64,000 nt of DNA from positions 124,001 through 188,000 of the forward strand of contig NZ_FNEQ01000009.1 in NCBI RefSeq assembly GCF_900100205.1, in the 5' to 3' direction. The notes under the pieces were generated by a model. That model was not told the origin of the DNA. It was given only the letters and a program-made list of their open reading frames with translations, and searched no databases. Below, piece by piece: positions 6,286 to 14,803 of this stretch (positions within the stretch are counted from its first letter, which is position 1; every line of letters begins with the position of its first letter). A program made the translations under genes and the position numbers. The DNA is from Duganella sp. OV510 (GTDB lineage: Bacteria > Pseudomonadota > Gammaproteobacteria > Burkholderiales > Burkholderiaceae_D).

Positions 6286-6872
6286 TTCGCCACCGCCTTA
6301 GCGTCCGTCGATGGCGGCGTGTACGGCGGTGTTGGGCTGGCTGGAGACAGCTGGACCTGCACCTGGCCATCCTTCGTCTGCACAATGCCAACGTTTGGGA
6401 TTGGGCACGCCACCAGGGCTGCATTCACCGCGTTCGGATTCCCGGTCGCATTGCGGGCCAGGGCGCCGAGCGGCAAGGCGCAGGCGGCATCGGCCCACAC
6501 GATCATCTTCATATCGCTGACCGCCATGACGTTTTGCTTAGCGCCGGCGTAGTTGGCCTCGCCGGCCGTGAGCGCGGCGCCGGTATAGGCATTCACTACG
6601 CCGCATCCGGAGAGCGCCGCAGCGGAGACCAACGCCAGCATCAGCAGCAACGGCAGCCGGGCGAACCCAGCCTGCTTGGAGAAAGTCGGCGCGTCACCAC
6701 CGCCAGCTGGCGGGTCGTGCGGGCCGAACAGGTCACGGGCACCATAGCCCAGGAAGCCGCTTACGAGCGCCCAGATGGCCTCGGAATTGGTCGGTGGCGG
6801 GAAGTACGAGACACCAATGCCGGCGATGATGGCAAGCACTGCGAAGAACTGGATTGCGACTTGGCGATTCAC
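6282..6872 (-). CDS. Holin-like / lipoprotein-like composite lysis protein
   Basis: A protein of 196 residues from GTG 6872, chosen because GGAGG lies eight bases upstream. The N-terminal third has a membrane segment (QFFAVLAIIAGIGVSYF) and a second hydrophobic stretch like small phage holins. After a Pro/Gly linker comes a second signal-like stretch ending LVSAAALSGCG, which has the form of a lipobox, then an Ala-rich domain and a proline-rich tail. So a holin-like part and an Rz1/lipoprotein-like part share one frame. It lies after the endolysin with a terminator between them. An internal start for the lipoprotein part is possible but not evident. Confidence 0.5.
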   Translation of the reverse strand: MNRQVAIQFFAVLAIIAGIGVSYFPPPTNSEAIWALVSGFLGYGARDLFGPHDPPAGGGDAPTFSKQAGFARLPLLLMLALVSAAALSGCGVVNAYTGAALTAGEANYAGAKQNVMAVSDMKMIVWADAACALPLGALARNATGNPNAVNAALVACPIPNVGIVQTKDGQVQVQLSPASPTPPYTPPSTDAKAVAK

Positions 6873-6885
6873 TGGTAAAGCCTCC

Positions 6886-6912
6886 AAAAGAAAAGGCCCG
6901 GAGAACCGGGCC
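6886..6912 (-). terminator. Intrinsic terminator after the endolysin gene
   Basis: On the minus strand GGCCCGG-TTCT-CCGGGCC is followed by TTTTCTTTT. It lies between the endolysin stop and the next lysis gene, so it would reduce expression of the last two genes unless transcription is antiterminated. Confidence 0.75.
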
Positions 6913-6922
6913 AGGTGGTGAA

Positions 6923-7396
6923 TTACTGCTTATCGAGCGCTGTCAGGTTACGCCCGCGGATTACTGCGATTATCTTGTTCGCATACTGCGGGTCTGTTGC
7001 GTAACCAGCAGCCGCCACCGCGCGCACGAACGATTCCGCTTCATGGCAGGCGAACGCCGGCTTGTAACGCGGATTTTTCAGCAGGAACTGCGCATGGTCA
7101 TCGATGCAGGCCAGCCAGTCCGGATACTTACGCCAGCGTGCCGGCACGACCACCCACCGACCTTTGATGAACTCTCGTGTGTCCATCGTCAGGATGTCAC
7201 CAGCCCAGCCGGCGCTCGCCTTCACGCCGAACAGGTTACGGGCCTGGACAGCGAGCTGCGACTTCCCCCAGCTCGACTCCAGCGCGGCCTGCGCCACCGT
7301 GAAGCTGGCCGGGATGCGCGTGGTCGCCATCGATGCGCGCGCTGCCGGGCCAACGGCCGCAATGAACTCTACCGGCGTCATCAGAAGCGGGCTCAC
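6923..7396 (-). CDS. Endolysin, FlgJ-like glucosaminidase (GH73-type)
   Basis: A peptidoglycan hydrolase of 157 residues. IPASFTVAQAALESSWGKS holds the glutamate of the glucosaminidase catalytic helix, and NLFGVKA, CIDDHAQFL, YATDPQYANKI are family landmarks. The GTG start at 7396 overlaps the TGA of the upstream gene (GTGA), so translation is coupled; a longer frame from 7468 is shadowed by that gene. There is no signal peptide, so export depends on a holin. It lies in a lysis cassette after the tail fibres. Confidence 0.88.
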   Translation of the reverse strand: MSPLLMTPVEFIAAVGPAARASMATTRIPASFTVAQAALESSWGKSQLAVQARNLFGVKASAGWAGDILTMDTREFIKGRWVVVPARWRKYPDWLACIDDHAQFLLKNPRYKPAFACHEAESFVRAVAAAGYATDPQYANKIIAVIRGRNLTALDKQ

Positions 7397-7719
7397 AGGT
7401 GCACCCCGAACAGCTTTGCCGCCAACACAGCGCCGCCAGCCGCCAGAACCGCCTTGGCGATTTCCCACAGCCAGCGCTGGCTGCTCTTGGTGTTCTCGTC
7501 AGCGAAGGCGTCCAGCTTCGTCCAGATCACACGCAAGCTTTCCTTGACAGCGATGACCTCCTGCTCCACCAGGCCGACCCGGCTATTGTTCTCGACCAGC
7601 TTCTCGTAGCTTTCCGCCATGCGGCGCTGATCATCAGCCATCTGCACGACCAGGTTCTGGAACCCTTTGAAACGCTCGTCCAGTCGAGCGACGGTTGTTT
7701 CGATACTTTCTTGCGACAT
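7393..7719 (-). CDS. Coiled-coil protein with C-terminal membrane segment, holin-like
   Basis: A protein of 108 residues. A long charged coiled coil (ARLDERFKGFQNL through EQEVIAVKESL) is followed by a single C-terminal hydrophobic segment (IAKAVLAAGGAVLAAKLFG). This layout matches several phage holins or holin accessory proteins placed directly before the endolysin. I choose ATG 7719, which has GGGAG nine bases upstream; ATG 7725 is only three bases from it. It overlaps the endolysin start. The holin role is inferred from topology and position. Confidence 0.65.
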   Translation of the reverse strand: MSQESIETTVARLDERFKGFQNLVVQMADDQRRMAESYEKLVENNSRVGLVEQEVIAVKESLRVIWTKLDAFADENTKSSQRWLWEIAKAVLAAGGAVLAAKLFGVHL

Positions 7720-7737
7720 GCGCATTTTCTCCCGGCG

Positions 7738-7761
7738 AAAAAAAAGCCGCCCGAAGGCGGC
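7738..7761 (-). terminator. Intrinsic terminator between fibre and lysis genes
   Basis: GCCGCC-TTCG-GGCGGC followed by eight T on the minus strand. It lies between the end of the 142-aa gene and the holin-like gene, so lysis genes probably need read-through or antitermination. Confidence 0.8.
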
Positions 7762-7780
7762 CGTGGTGGCGTATTACGAA

Positions 7781-8209
7781 TTACTGCGGAATGCCCTGCA
7801 GGATCTCATCTACACGAGCGCTATTCGTGAGAATGCCTGCTCCCGGGCCTGGCTCGACCGGCGCTGCGAGGTATCCGATCGCGTCACGAACTGAAACCAG
7901 ATTCGGATCGGTAGGCTTGTTCAGCTTTACCGACAGCTCATACATCGCCCAGAACTCCTGCACCATCGGGTCTTTCGAGGCCTTGATAGCGATGCGCTCC
8001 GCAGGCGTAAAAGCCATGTACAAAGTCATCGGCGTCAACAGAGGAAGCGACTCTACCAATTCGCCCTCAAACTCAACACGCCAGCTCTGGTCCGGGTCAG
8101 AAAAATTGCCTGACGGGGCACGCCAGGCCAAATACTGAGCGTCATAGACTGGTCGGTCATTACCCACCTCATGCCGCTCATCACCCTTAACCAATACGTA
8201 GCCCATCAT
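7781..8209 (-). CDS. Unknown protein after the tail fibre gene (fibre-assembly position)
   Basis: A protein of 142 residues with no membrane segment. It includes ERIAIKASKDPMVQEFWAMY and LVSVRDAIGYL, similar in style to short phage proteins encoded after tail fibres, some of which are assembly chaperones. The ATG overlaps the preceding stop (ATGA) and GGGGG lies four bases upstream; a second ATG follows at once. Not recognised to family level; the chaperone idea rests on position only. Confidence 0.65.
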   Translation of the reverse strand: MMGYVLVKGDERHEVGNDRPVYDAQYLAWRAPSGNFSDPDQSWRVEFEGELVESLPLLTPMTLYMAFTPAERIAIKASKDPMVQEFWAMYELSVKLNKPTDPNLVSVRDAIGYLAAPVEPGPGAGILTNSARVDEILQGIPQ

Positions 8210-9810
8210 TGCACCCCCTGTAAAACGGCCGTACTACCCACGACCGACATTTTTTGCCCAGGCGTCGCGTTGCCCTGGTTATTTGTGGCGTATGGCTGAT
8301 TGAAAGCCGTCCGCAAAGTCGCAACGCCGCTAATCTTCACCAACAGTGCCGTATTCTTCGCTGCGCCGGCGATGGCAACGCCGGCCAGCGTCATCTTTTG
8401 TACCTGCGAGTTGACGATTGAAAAACCCACCGACGTGCCGTGACCATACACGGCGACGTATGTGATCACGTTTGGATTGATCGTCTGCGACAGGGCCGAG
8501 ACGAATAAATTCGTGGCCACAGCCGAAACGACCGTGTAGCACGGCGCCCCCAGCAGCGCACCAGCGGGATCAAGTCGGAACACATACACGCTGCTGCTGT
8601 ACGAGATGGCGGCAGCAAAGCCGCCATCGCTCAGCTGCGCCAACGAAAGTGGCACGGAAACACTCGCCGTGCTAATCGTCGCCGTCGAGCCGACCTGAAC
8701 GGCGGCGGCATTGAAAACCGCAAAGTACAAAGCTCCGGCGCTCGGCCAGAGCAGCGCATAGCCGCCACCAGCCACAGCGACCATCCGGACACCGGAATTA
8801 GCAGCCCCAGCTACAGTGCCCAGCGAGAACGGAACACCGACCACGGTGCCAGTCGCGTCGTATTTCGTCAGCGTGGGGATGAACGAAGCGGAGGCATACT
8901 GTGCGAGGACAAATCCGCCATCCGTCAAAGCACAGGCAAACACGTCCATTTCGACGTTGGTAACCGTTGCGCCATAAGCCGCGACCGCCCCCTGCAGGAC
9001 GCCGCCCGAGTTATATCGTCCAAACTTAGAAGAAGCTGTTGTGCCCGCGTAGAACTCATACGCGATCACGAAACCACCGCCACTCACCGCTGCAATGGAC
9101 ATAGAATCAGGCCCAGGCGACGTGTTCACGCCCAAGGTATCGACCTGCGTAATCGCACCTTGCAGCACCCCTGCCGCGCTATACACAGCAAAGCGCGGCT
9201 GATTGATGTTCGACACCTGGCGGTACCAACCCACCACAAAGCCCCCTTCATTCAGTGCCGAGAGTGCGAGCGTGTAGACATTGCCGGTAACTGCCTCAAC
9301 GAGCGTACCGGCTTTAACCAGCACACCGGCGTTGGTGTAGACCGCATAGTGAGGATTGCCATCGGACGCGATGTAAGCCAGTGCAAAACCACCGCCAACC
9401 AGGGCAGCCATCCGCACTAGAAGCTGACTAGCCGCCGCCTCAACGAACACAGAGCTGCCCTGCGGGACGCCAAGCGGGTTGTAGATCGTAAAGTTCAATC
9501 CAGCCGAGTTCTGCCACGCGATAGCAAAGTTATTGCTACCAGTCAGTTTGCAAAAGCCTACGCGCGCCGCCTGCGCCGCCGTGGCGCCAGGAATAGCGGT
9601 CGTCGGCGCCTGCAGGCTATTTAGCAGCGTGGCCGTGCTCGACATAGGCCGCAGCGAAGCGCCAGGCAGGGAGGGGTCGATCGCATAGTAGCCGAGGCTG
9701 TCGGCCCCAATGGTAATGATATCTCCCTGCTGAACGTCTTCACCCGCAGTCAACGTCGCATTGATAGGGGGAGCTCCGGAAATCGACGTTACAAAGTCAC
9801 TCAACTGCAT
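8206..9810 (-). CDS. Repeat-rich tail fibre/receptor-binding protein, propeller-like
   Basis: A protein of 534 residues. From about residue 130 to 440 it is built from about six units of 40-50 residues, each with a core like GGGFALAY or DGGFVLAQ, then F-x-V-Y-x-A-x-G-V-L-x-G. The spacing and beta-rich content suggest a beta-propeller. The N-terminus (MQLSDFVTSI) resembles fibre attachment ends. The start at 9810 has GGAGG eight bases upstream and overlaps the previous stop (TAATG). It lies between the first fibre and lysis genes, so it probably contacts the host surface. A bacterial-origin adhesin-like domain is possible. Confidence 0.65.
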   Translation of the reverse strand: MQLSDFVTSISGAPPINATLTAGEDVQQGDIITIGADSLGYYAIDPSLPGASLRPMSSTATLLNSLQAPTTAIPGATAAQAARVGFCKLTGSNNFAIAWQNSAGLNFTIYNPLGVPQGSSVFVEAAASQLLVRMAALVGGGFALAYIASDGNPHYAVYTNAGVLVKAGTLVEAVTGNVYTLALSALNEGGFVVGWYRQVSNINQPRFAVYSAAGVLQGAITQVDTLGVNTSPGPDSMSIAAVSGGGFVIAYEFYAGTTASSKFGRYNSGGVLQGAVAAYGATVTNVEMDVFACALTDGGFVLAQYASASFIPTLTKYDATGTVVGVPFSLGTVAGAANSGVRMVAVAGGGYALLWPSAGALYFAVFNAAAVQVGSTATISTASVSVPLSLAQLSDGGFAAAISYSSSVYVFRLDPAGALLGAPCYTVVSAVATNLFVSALSQTINPNVITYVAVYGHGTSVGFSIVNSQVQKMTLAGVAIAGAAKNTALLVKISGVATLRTAFNQPYATNNQGNATPGQKMSVVGSTAVLQGVQ

Positions 9811-10979
9811 TACGCTAACCTCCAATCCGTACCGTTAAACCAAATAGAAAATTTCTGATCGCTGACGTTGATCACCAGATCGTTTGCTTGCCCCATGATC
9901 GTCCTGCCGTTACGCCCGAGGGTCCAATTGATCCCACCCCAATTCGAGTTCGGGTCAATGAATGTCAACATGTCGCCCTTGCTCGGCGCCGCCGGCAACA
10001 GCAGCAAGAACGACCCAGCGCTGGTGTCGACCAAGTAGTTGCCGACCGCCAGCGTCCGCGCAGAATTCACGTACACGCCCACCGACATTGCTTGGGCCTG
10101 CGCCAAGCTGACCGCATGCTGCGGCTGGGTCGCAGGCGGCACCTGGACGGCACCCCCGGTACAGCCCAGCAGCACCCATGAATCAAGCGCAGCAATCCAG
10201 ACCGCCTCTGCAATACCGCCGGCGGCAACTTCGCCACCCTGGAGAGCGGCGTGAGCACGACCGAGCAGCTGTTTCCAGGTTGAACCGTTCACACTCATCT
10301 GGCAGGCGCCACTGTTTGAACTCGCCGCCCGGAACATCACCCGCATCCCGTTCGTAAACGACTTGATCGCCGGAGAAAAGTCCACGCTGTAAAGATTGGC
10401 GTTGCCGCCGTCAAAGCCGAAACACAAGGCGTTGGTTTGCACTACCGTCTTAGTCGCAGCGTCATCCACCGCATACTTCACACTGGCGCCGTTACAAACC
10501 ACGTCATCGAGGCCGCCTTGCGAAATGAACACACCTGTGCCTCCCGACGCGTAGCACGCGAGCGTGAAATTGCCAGTTGTCGCGTTGATGATCGTCCAGC
10601 GTCCTACAGCCGCAGGGACGATGATGCTGGCGTTCGAGGTCAACGCCCCCGTCACTACAATGATCGAAGCGCTGTACTGCTCCAAGCTGAGGCTCGTAGC
10701 TCCCCCAGTCGTGTTGACGGCGCTGGTGGAAGTGGGGGTATATCGAATCAAACTACGAATCGCCGCCAGCACTTGTCCGCTCTGGCCCTTTGCAGGGGTT
10801 AAGCCAGCGCCGCTGACCACCCCCAACAATTCCAACATGACAGCGTTCAGGAACTCCGCAGGCACGATGGTCGGGTCAACCCCAGCGACCACATCGCCGT
10901 CGGTGAAATACCCTGGCTGGCCGGGCGCGGTAGCAGCAGGCAGCGTCGGAGCCGCGCTGGGCACATCAATTTGATACAT
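9810..10979 (-). CDS. Tail fibre protein
   Basis: A protein of 389 residues from ATG 10979 (GAGG five to six bases upstream; GTG 10985 is an alternative). The N-terminal PGYFTDGDVVAGVDPTIVPAEFLNAVMLEL is a common tail fibre opening that joins the baseplate. Gly/Ser/Ala-rich beta segments and a C-terminal FSIWFNGTDWRLA, frequent in phage fibres, follow. It comes directly after the gp48-like baseplate gene, as in Mu-type tails. Trimeric fibre function is inferred from family and position. Confidence 0.8.
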   Translation of the reverse strand: MYQIDVPSAAPTLPAATAPGQPGYFTDGDVVAGVDPTIVPAEFLNAVMLELLGVVSGAGLTPAKGQSGQVLAAIRSLIRYTPTSTSAVNTTGGATSLSLEQYSASIIVVTGALTSNASIIVPAAVGRWTIINATTGNFTLACYASGGTGVFISQGGLDDVVCNGASVKYAVDDAATKTVVQTNALCFGFDGGNANLYSVDFSPAIKSFTNGMRVMFRAASSNSGACQMSVNGSTWKQLLGRAHAALQGGEVAAGGIAEAVWIAALDSWVLLGCTGGAVQVPPATQPQHAVSLAQAQAMSVGVYVNSARTLAVGNYLVDTSAGSFLLLLPAAPSKGDMLTFIDPNSNWGGINWTLGRNGRTIMGQANDLVINVSDQKFSIWFNGTDWRLA

Positions 10980-10986
10980 GGTCACC

Positions 10987-11550
10987 TCATATAAAAATGA
11001 ATCTTAGGAACGCATACGGCGGCGCCAGTCGCTGCAGCTCCCGCTGCAACAGCGTTGGGCCGAAGGCGCCGAAGGGCATCCCAGGCAAAGCGGATGCAGT
11101 AACGATCCACTCGAACATTCGATCGGCCGCACCGAGAGCCGCGCTAGCGCTGCTCTGTCCGCAACGAAACGGAGCATTTCCGCGTACGGAGATGGAATAT
11201 CCAAGCAAGCCGGCATAGTCCTGGAAGTTCGACACCGACACACCGTTGGCACCGACCAGACGCGCAACGACGAGCGCCTGGCGCGCCGCTGCGCTTGCTA
11301 CCGGACCGGCGCTGGTCGATGTAAGACCCAACGTCGCCTCCCACTCGGGAAGCAGCTCCAGCGCTGAGGCCGGAAAGGCATCGTCCAGCAGATAATTGGA
11401 CCGCGCATTCTGGGCGGCGTAGCTTCGGGTCAGACCGGCAAGAACCTTAGTTTGCACCGCCCCGTTGTCACGCGGCCAAACACGACCTCGCGGCATTAGC
11501 GCCTGCAAAGCCCCCAGGTAGTCTTGGCTGGAGAAGAGTGGCGCCGCCAT
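10987..11550 (-). CDS. Baseplate protein, DUF2313/YmfQ (Mu gp48-like)
   Basis: A protein of 187 residues. DYLGALQALMPRGRVWPRD at the N-terminus is the hallmark of DUF2313 (Mu gp48, YmfQ), a baseplate component between the wedge and the fibre. LLPEWEATLGL and the ending RFIFI also fit. It lies after the baseplate J gene with no intergenic base and before the fibre, the normal Mu/SfV order. Confidence 0.9.
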   Translation of the reverse strand: MAAPLFSSQDYLGALQALMPRGRVWPRDNGAVQTKVLAGLTRSYAAQNARSNYLLDDAFPASALELLPEWEATLGLTSTSAGPVASAAARQALVVARLVGANGVSVSNFQDYAGLLGYSISVRGNAPFRCGQSSASAALGAADRMFEWIVTASALPGMPFGAFGPTLLQRELQRLAPPYAFLRFIFI

Positions 11551-12669
11551 CTATCCCCCCACAAAAGTAATCTGCCCCAACACTGGCAAGTGGCCAGCAG
11601 GGCAAACAATGTCCGTCACCGGGGAAGGAGTGAAAAAATTCCCTGCCGCCACGTTCGCAATAGCTGACCAAATTGCCCCGAATGAAATGGTGCCGCCAGG
11701 CGCTCCCTGCACAGTCAATACATCGCTGACTGCTGCCTTAACCGAATCCAGCAGCGCCACGGGAAGCCCCGCAATCTGGAGGTCAACGAGAAATGGCGCC
11801 GGCGCGGCAATGTAGACCAAACCAACCGCAGCCTGAAGAGCGAAGACATGGTCTGCGACAGCCAGCTGGTCACCAGCTGCGACCACGCCCCTTGGCTCCG
11901 CCGCAGCAACGCCATCAGCCCCAATCGGGAAGCCGTTAGATGCCGCCCGTAGCTCATCCATCATTACGAAAATAACGACGGTACCCAACCCGAAGCCGTT
12001 AGCCTTGCACCAGGCGCGCGTTACACCGGGCGCCCCTTTTGCCCAGCTCTCATAGTCGGTTCGACCACCACCTTGTGGCGCTTGCTGGTAGGCGATCAGC
12101 ATGCGGCTGCGCAAGCTGTCGTTTGACTCCAGATCCGCACCGCCCTTCATCTCAGCATCGACAACGCCGTTTGACTGAACGCCGGCGATCGACTGGGCCA
12201 GGGTCATCGTGGCGCCCTTGGCGGTATTACCAAACGCACCAGTCAACCCCGTGGGATCGGGCACCGCAGCCACCGGAATGACCGCTGTGCCGTCCACGCC
12301 CAGCACAGCGGCCGCCGTCGTGACGAACGGCGTGCCATCGCTGCGGACAACGCCGGCACCGAGCGGGATCGGCGCGCCGGCGGCGCCGAGAAACTTCACC
12401 TGACCGGCTGCCGCCTGCGCGGGCTGGCGAAGCACGCTTTTCAACGCAGCCCAGCCCTCCAGGAACTCGTCCGTGCACGTAAAGGGCACGGCCTGCTTTG
12501 CAATCCAGTCCAGATAGCCATAGTGCAGGTTGGCCAGGCCCGCCTGCGCCCGGCCCGTAGCGCCCAGACTGGAGAAGCGCAGCAGCGCGTCGGCACCACC
12601 AACCTCGGCCGCAATATCTGCGGCCACCAGCGCCTGTAGCGCCGTCAATGTGGGTCGTGTAAATGGCAT
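11551..12669 (-). CDS. Baseplate J-like protein (Mu gp47)
   Basis: A wedge subunit of the contractile baseplate, 372 residues. The motifs LTALQALVAADIAAEV at the start, the Ala/Gly-rich VDGTAVIPVAAVPDPTGLTGAFGNT region and ESNDSLRSRML (the conserved E-s-d-x-x-x-R-R) mark the baseplate J family. It shares one base with the gp46-like gene. Six copies per virion are typical for the family. Confidence 0.93.
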   Translation of the reverse strand: MPFTRPTLTALQALVAADIAAEVGGADALLRFSSLGATGRAQAGLANLHYGYLDWIAKQAVPFTCTDEFLEGWAALKSVLRQPAQAAAGQVKFLGAAGAPIPLGAGVVRSDGTPFVTTAAAVLGVDGTAVIPVAAVPDPTGLTGAFGNTAKGATMTLAQSIAGVQSNGVVDAEMKGGADLESNDSLRSRMLIAYQQAPQGGGRTDYESWAKGAPGVTRAWCKANGFGLGTVVIFVMMDELRAASNGFPIGADGVAAAEPRGVVAAGDQLAVADHVFALQAAVGLVYIAAPAPFLVDLQIAGLPVALLDSVKAAVSDVLTVQGAPGGTISFGAIWSAIANVAAGNFFTPSPVTDIVCPAGHLPVLGQITFVGG

Positions 12670-13115
12670 TAATTCGTCCTATTCCAGATCCATGAAAACT
12701 GCATGGCCACCTTGCTGCTGTCCGGGCGAATAGCCACCACGCGCGCAGCAAGCACGCCCCCGTTCTGCCACTCGACATCGACGCCAAACGCCCCGACAAC
12801 ACCATCATCGATCAGCCATTGCAGCGCCTCGTCGATGTAGTCGCGCGCTCGGTTCAACGTCTCCGCGGTCTTCTTCTCACGCTCCAAAAGCCACAGCCGC
12901 GAGCCGATCGGCACCGCCTGTCCTAGGTCGCCCCACCATCCTCGCGGATCGCCCGTGCCGTCCGGGATCTCGTCGTCCTCCCCGGCCATCCTGTCCGTGA
13001 ACAGGCTGATCAGCACGGCGCTTTCCAGCTCGCCCCCTGAGAGCAGCGTGGGACCGTCCATCGCCCAGTCACCCGTGCCAGTTGCACGGTTCCAGATAAT
13101 CATCGTGTCGCTCAT
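12669..13115 (-). CDS. Baseplate protein GP46-like
   Basis: A protein of 148 residues. GDLESAVLISLFTDR-type sequence near the start (here GGELESAVLISLFTDRMA), RGWWGDL and a LEREK helix are typical of the Mu gp46 / phage GP46 family, a gpW-like (T4 gp25-type) component that joins baseplate to sheath. Overlaps both neighbours by a few bases. Confidence 0.92.
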   Translation of the reverse strand: MSDTMIIWNRATGTGDWAMDGPTLLSGGELESAVLISLFTDRMAGEDDEIPDGTGDPRGWWGDLGQAVPIGSRLWLLEREKKTAETLNRARDYIDEALQWLIDDGVVGAFGVDVEWQNGGVLAARVVAIRPDSSKVAMQFSWIWNRTN

Positions 13116-13729
13116 TGCCCCTGCCCCGGTTTCTTGCTTGCGACGGAATCGGCGCCCGCCTTAACTCCCTCGACCGGGTGCGAGTGGCCGTTGTAGACCT
13201 CTCGCATACCAGCCATACTCTTCGCGCCGTGGTCAGAGATATCGCCCTGTGCGACGATGTTGCCGTCCACGTTCAGGTTGCCGTCGATCTGCACGTCCCC
13301 GGTAAATATGGCTTTCGGCGTGTCCACCGTGACCTCGGGCGTGTTCTCGATCCGCATCGGCAAGCCGCCGCCGTTGACCACAATGCCGTCCTGACTTAGC
13401 AGGACAGACTGCCCGAGGTTGTCGGAGATCGACACCTCTCCTGGTTTCAAGCTGCGCATGCGAAAGCGCTGATTGCCGGTCGCCACGATGACGCCGTTGC
13501 TTCGGTTGCCGCCGACGAACAGCACGATTGCGTCCGTGTCCGGCGGCGGCATGGAGTTGAAGCCGTACTCGGCCAGGCGTGGCACGTTGTCCACGGTGTC
13601 CATCTGTCCGAGGCGCACTTGCTGCAGCTGGACAGCGCCGTCGTCGGAGCCGGTTTGTGTGCGGCCACGCCCAACGATCAGCAGGATGCGGCGGTACACG
13701 CGCTCGATGGCGCCACTAACGTCGCTCAT
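13112..13729 (-). CDS. Baseplate spike / assembly protein V (Mu gp45)
   Basis: A protein of 205 residues. The N-terminal MSDVSGAIERVYRRILL and VQLQQVRLGQMDTVDNVPRL are characteristic of Mu gp45, the trimeric central spike. The middle is an OB-like domain followed by a beta-rich stretch (GDVQIDGNLNVDGNIVAQGD) that forms the spike shaft. The usual C-terminal iron-binding HxH apex may correspond to NGHSHPV near the end. It overlaps its neighbours by four bases. Confidence 0.93.
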   Translation of the reverse strand: MSDVSGAIERVYRRILLIVGRGRTQTGSDDGAVQLQQVRLGQMDTVDNVPRLAEYGFNSMPPPDTDAIVLFVGGNRSNGVIVATGNQRFRMRSLKPGEVSISDNLGQSVLLSQDGIVVNGGGLPMRIENTPEVTVDTPKAIFTGDVQIDGNLNVDGNIVAQGDISDHGAKSMAGMREVYNGHSHPVEGVKAGADSVASKKPGQGQ

Positions 13730-14787
13730 TGACCACCTCCAATCGGGATATCCGCCGGCCCCTGCTGCAGCAGGATCGGCTGCGGCCGGAAGGCATCCGG
13801 GTGCATGATCACCAGGTCGGCGCCCGTCCCGCGCATATCGCGCCGGAACGTCACCTCACTAATCAGCCAGGTCTTGCCGGCAGCCTTCAGCGTGGGCAGC
13901 TCAAGGTCCACCAACTTGTTCGGCCAATACAGCAGGCCAGCACTATCACGCCAGCCATCCGTAGACAGGCGCAGCTGGGCCGATCGACCGAAGCGACGAT
14001 TGGCCTCCCAGACCGCGCGCTGCTCGGCAACCTGCGAGCCTGCATCGCCCCCTTCGGCGACAATGATGCGGCGCCGGTGACGCTTCACGTTCGGGTTCAC
14101 GACCTTGGCCACGACGTTGCCACCGTCGCCCAGATCCTGCAGCACGTCCATCGCCATCCGGACGACCAGGTATTCCGAGAATTGCTGGTCCGCCGTGTAG
14201 GCGATCGCGGCGCGCTCGACATTCACGCCCTCCTTGAAGCCACTTGCGGTCTTGTCCGTTCCGACGCGGGACAACACCAGGTTGCCGTCCGGCCCCTCGT
14301 AGGCCAGCAGGGCGGCAAAACGGCACACACGCTCGATGACTTCGAACGCCGTCTCGCCACTGTTCAAGATCAGCTGTGGGATTGGCTGACCGGGGTCCGT
14401 GGCGCAGGACGCCGACAGACCGTAGGGCTCGCACAGCTTCTGCGCAATCGACAGCGCCGAGGCCGAACTGATCTGCCCACCCGGCCACTCGGCGGCGCAA
14501 TCGACCAGGTCGGCACACCGGCCGCGTCCGGACACCTGAATGCTGTGCTCTTCCGGGCCGATGGCCGGGTCGAATCGGTCGATATAGCCCTTAATGACTG
14601 GATCAGGCCCCAGATACACCTCGCACGGATCACCAGGGAACACTGCAAAGTCGGCGGCGCCGGGAAAGCGCTCCGTCAACGTCAGGTCGAAATCGTTGGG
14701 ACAGCGCTCCATGCCCGCCGTCACGCGGATCGTGTCCCATCCGGACAAGCGCTGCCCTCTCACGACCAGCGTAAGATCATCATTCAT
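13726..14787 (-). CDS. Baseplate hub protein (Mu gpP/gp44-like)
   Basis: A protein of 353 residues. The start DLTLVVRGQRLSGWDTIRVT and ERCPNDFDLTLTERFPG match the Mu gp44 hub family, the contractile-tail equivalent of T4 gp27/P2 gpD. QISSASALSIAQKLCEPYG and IERVCRFAALLAYEGPDGNLVLSR are further landmarks. It lies between the gpN-like and spike genes, as in Mu. Confidence 0.9.
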   Translation of the reverse strand: MNDDLTLVVRGQRLSGWDTIRVTAGMERCPNDFDLTLTERFPGAADFAVFPGDPCEVYLGPDPVIKGYIDRFDPAIGPEEHSIQVSGRGRCADLVDCAAEWPGGQISSASALSIAQKLCEPYGLSASCATDPGQPIPQLILNSGETAFEVIERVCRFAALLAYEGPDGNLVLSRVGTDKTASGFKEGVNVERAAIAYTADQQFSEYLVVRMAMDVLQDLGDGGNVVAKVVNPNVKRHRRRIIVAEGGDAGSQVAEQRAVWEANRRFGRSAQLRLSTDGWRDSAGLLYWPNKLVDLELPTLKAAGKTWLISEVTFRRDMRGTGADLVIMHPDAFRPQPILLQQGPADIPIGGGQ

Positions 14788-14803
14788 TGCGTTCCTTGAA
14801 AAG

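Noticed and set aside
13729..14799. Long plus-strand frames opposite late and host genes (also 19691-21265, 22584-23603, 46981-48486, 52181-53476, 54534-56384, 57799-60585 and 60656-62281)
   Set aside because: All are antisense shadows of well-recognised genes in GC-rich sequence and lack ribosome sites and family similarity.
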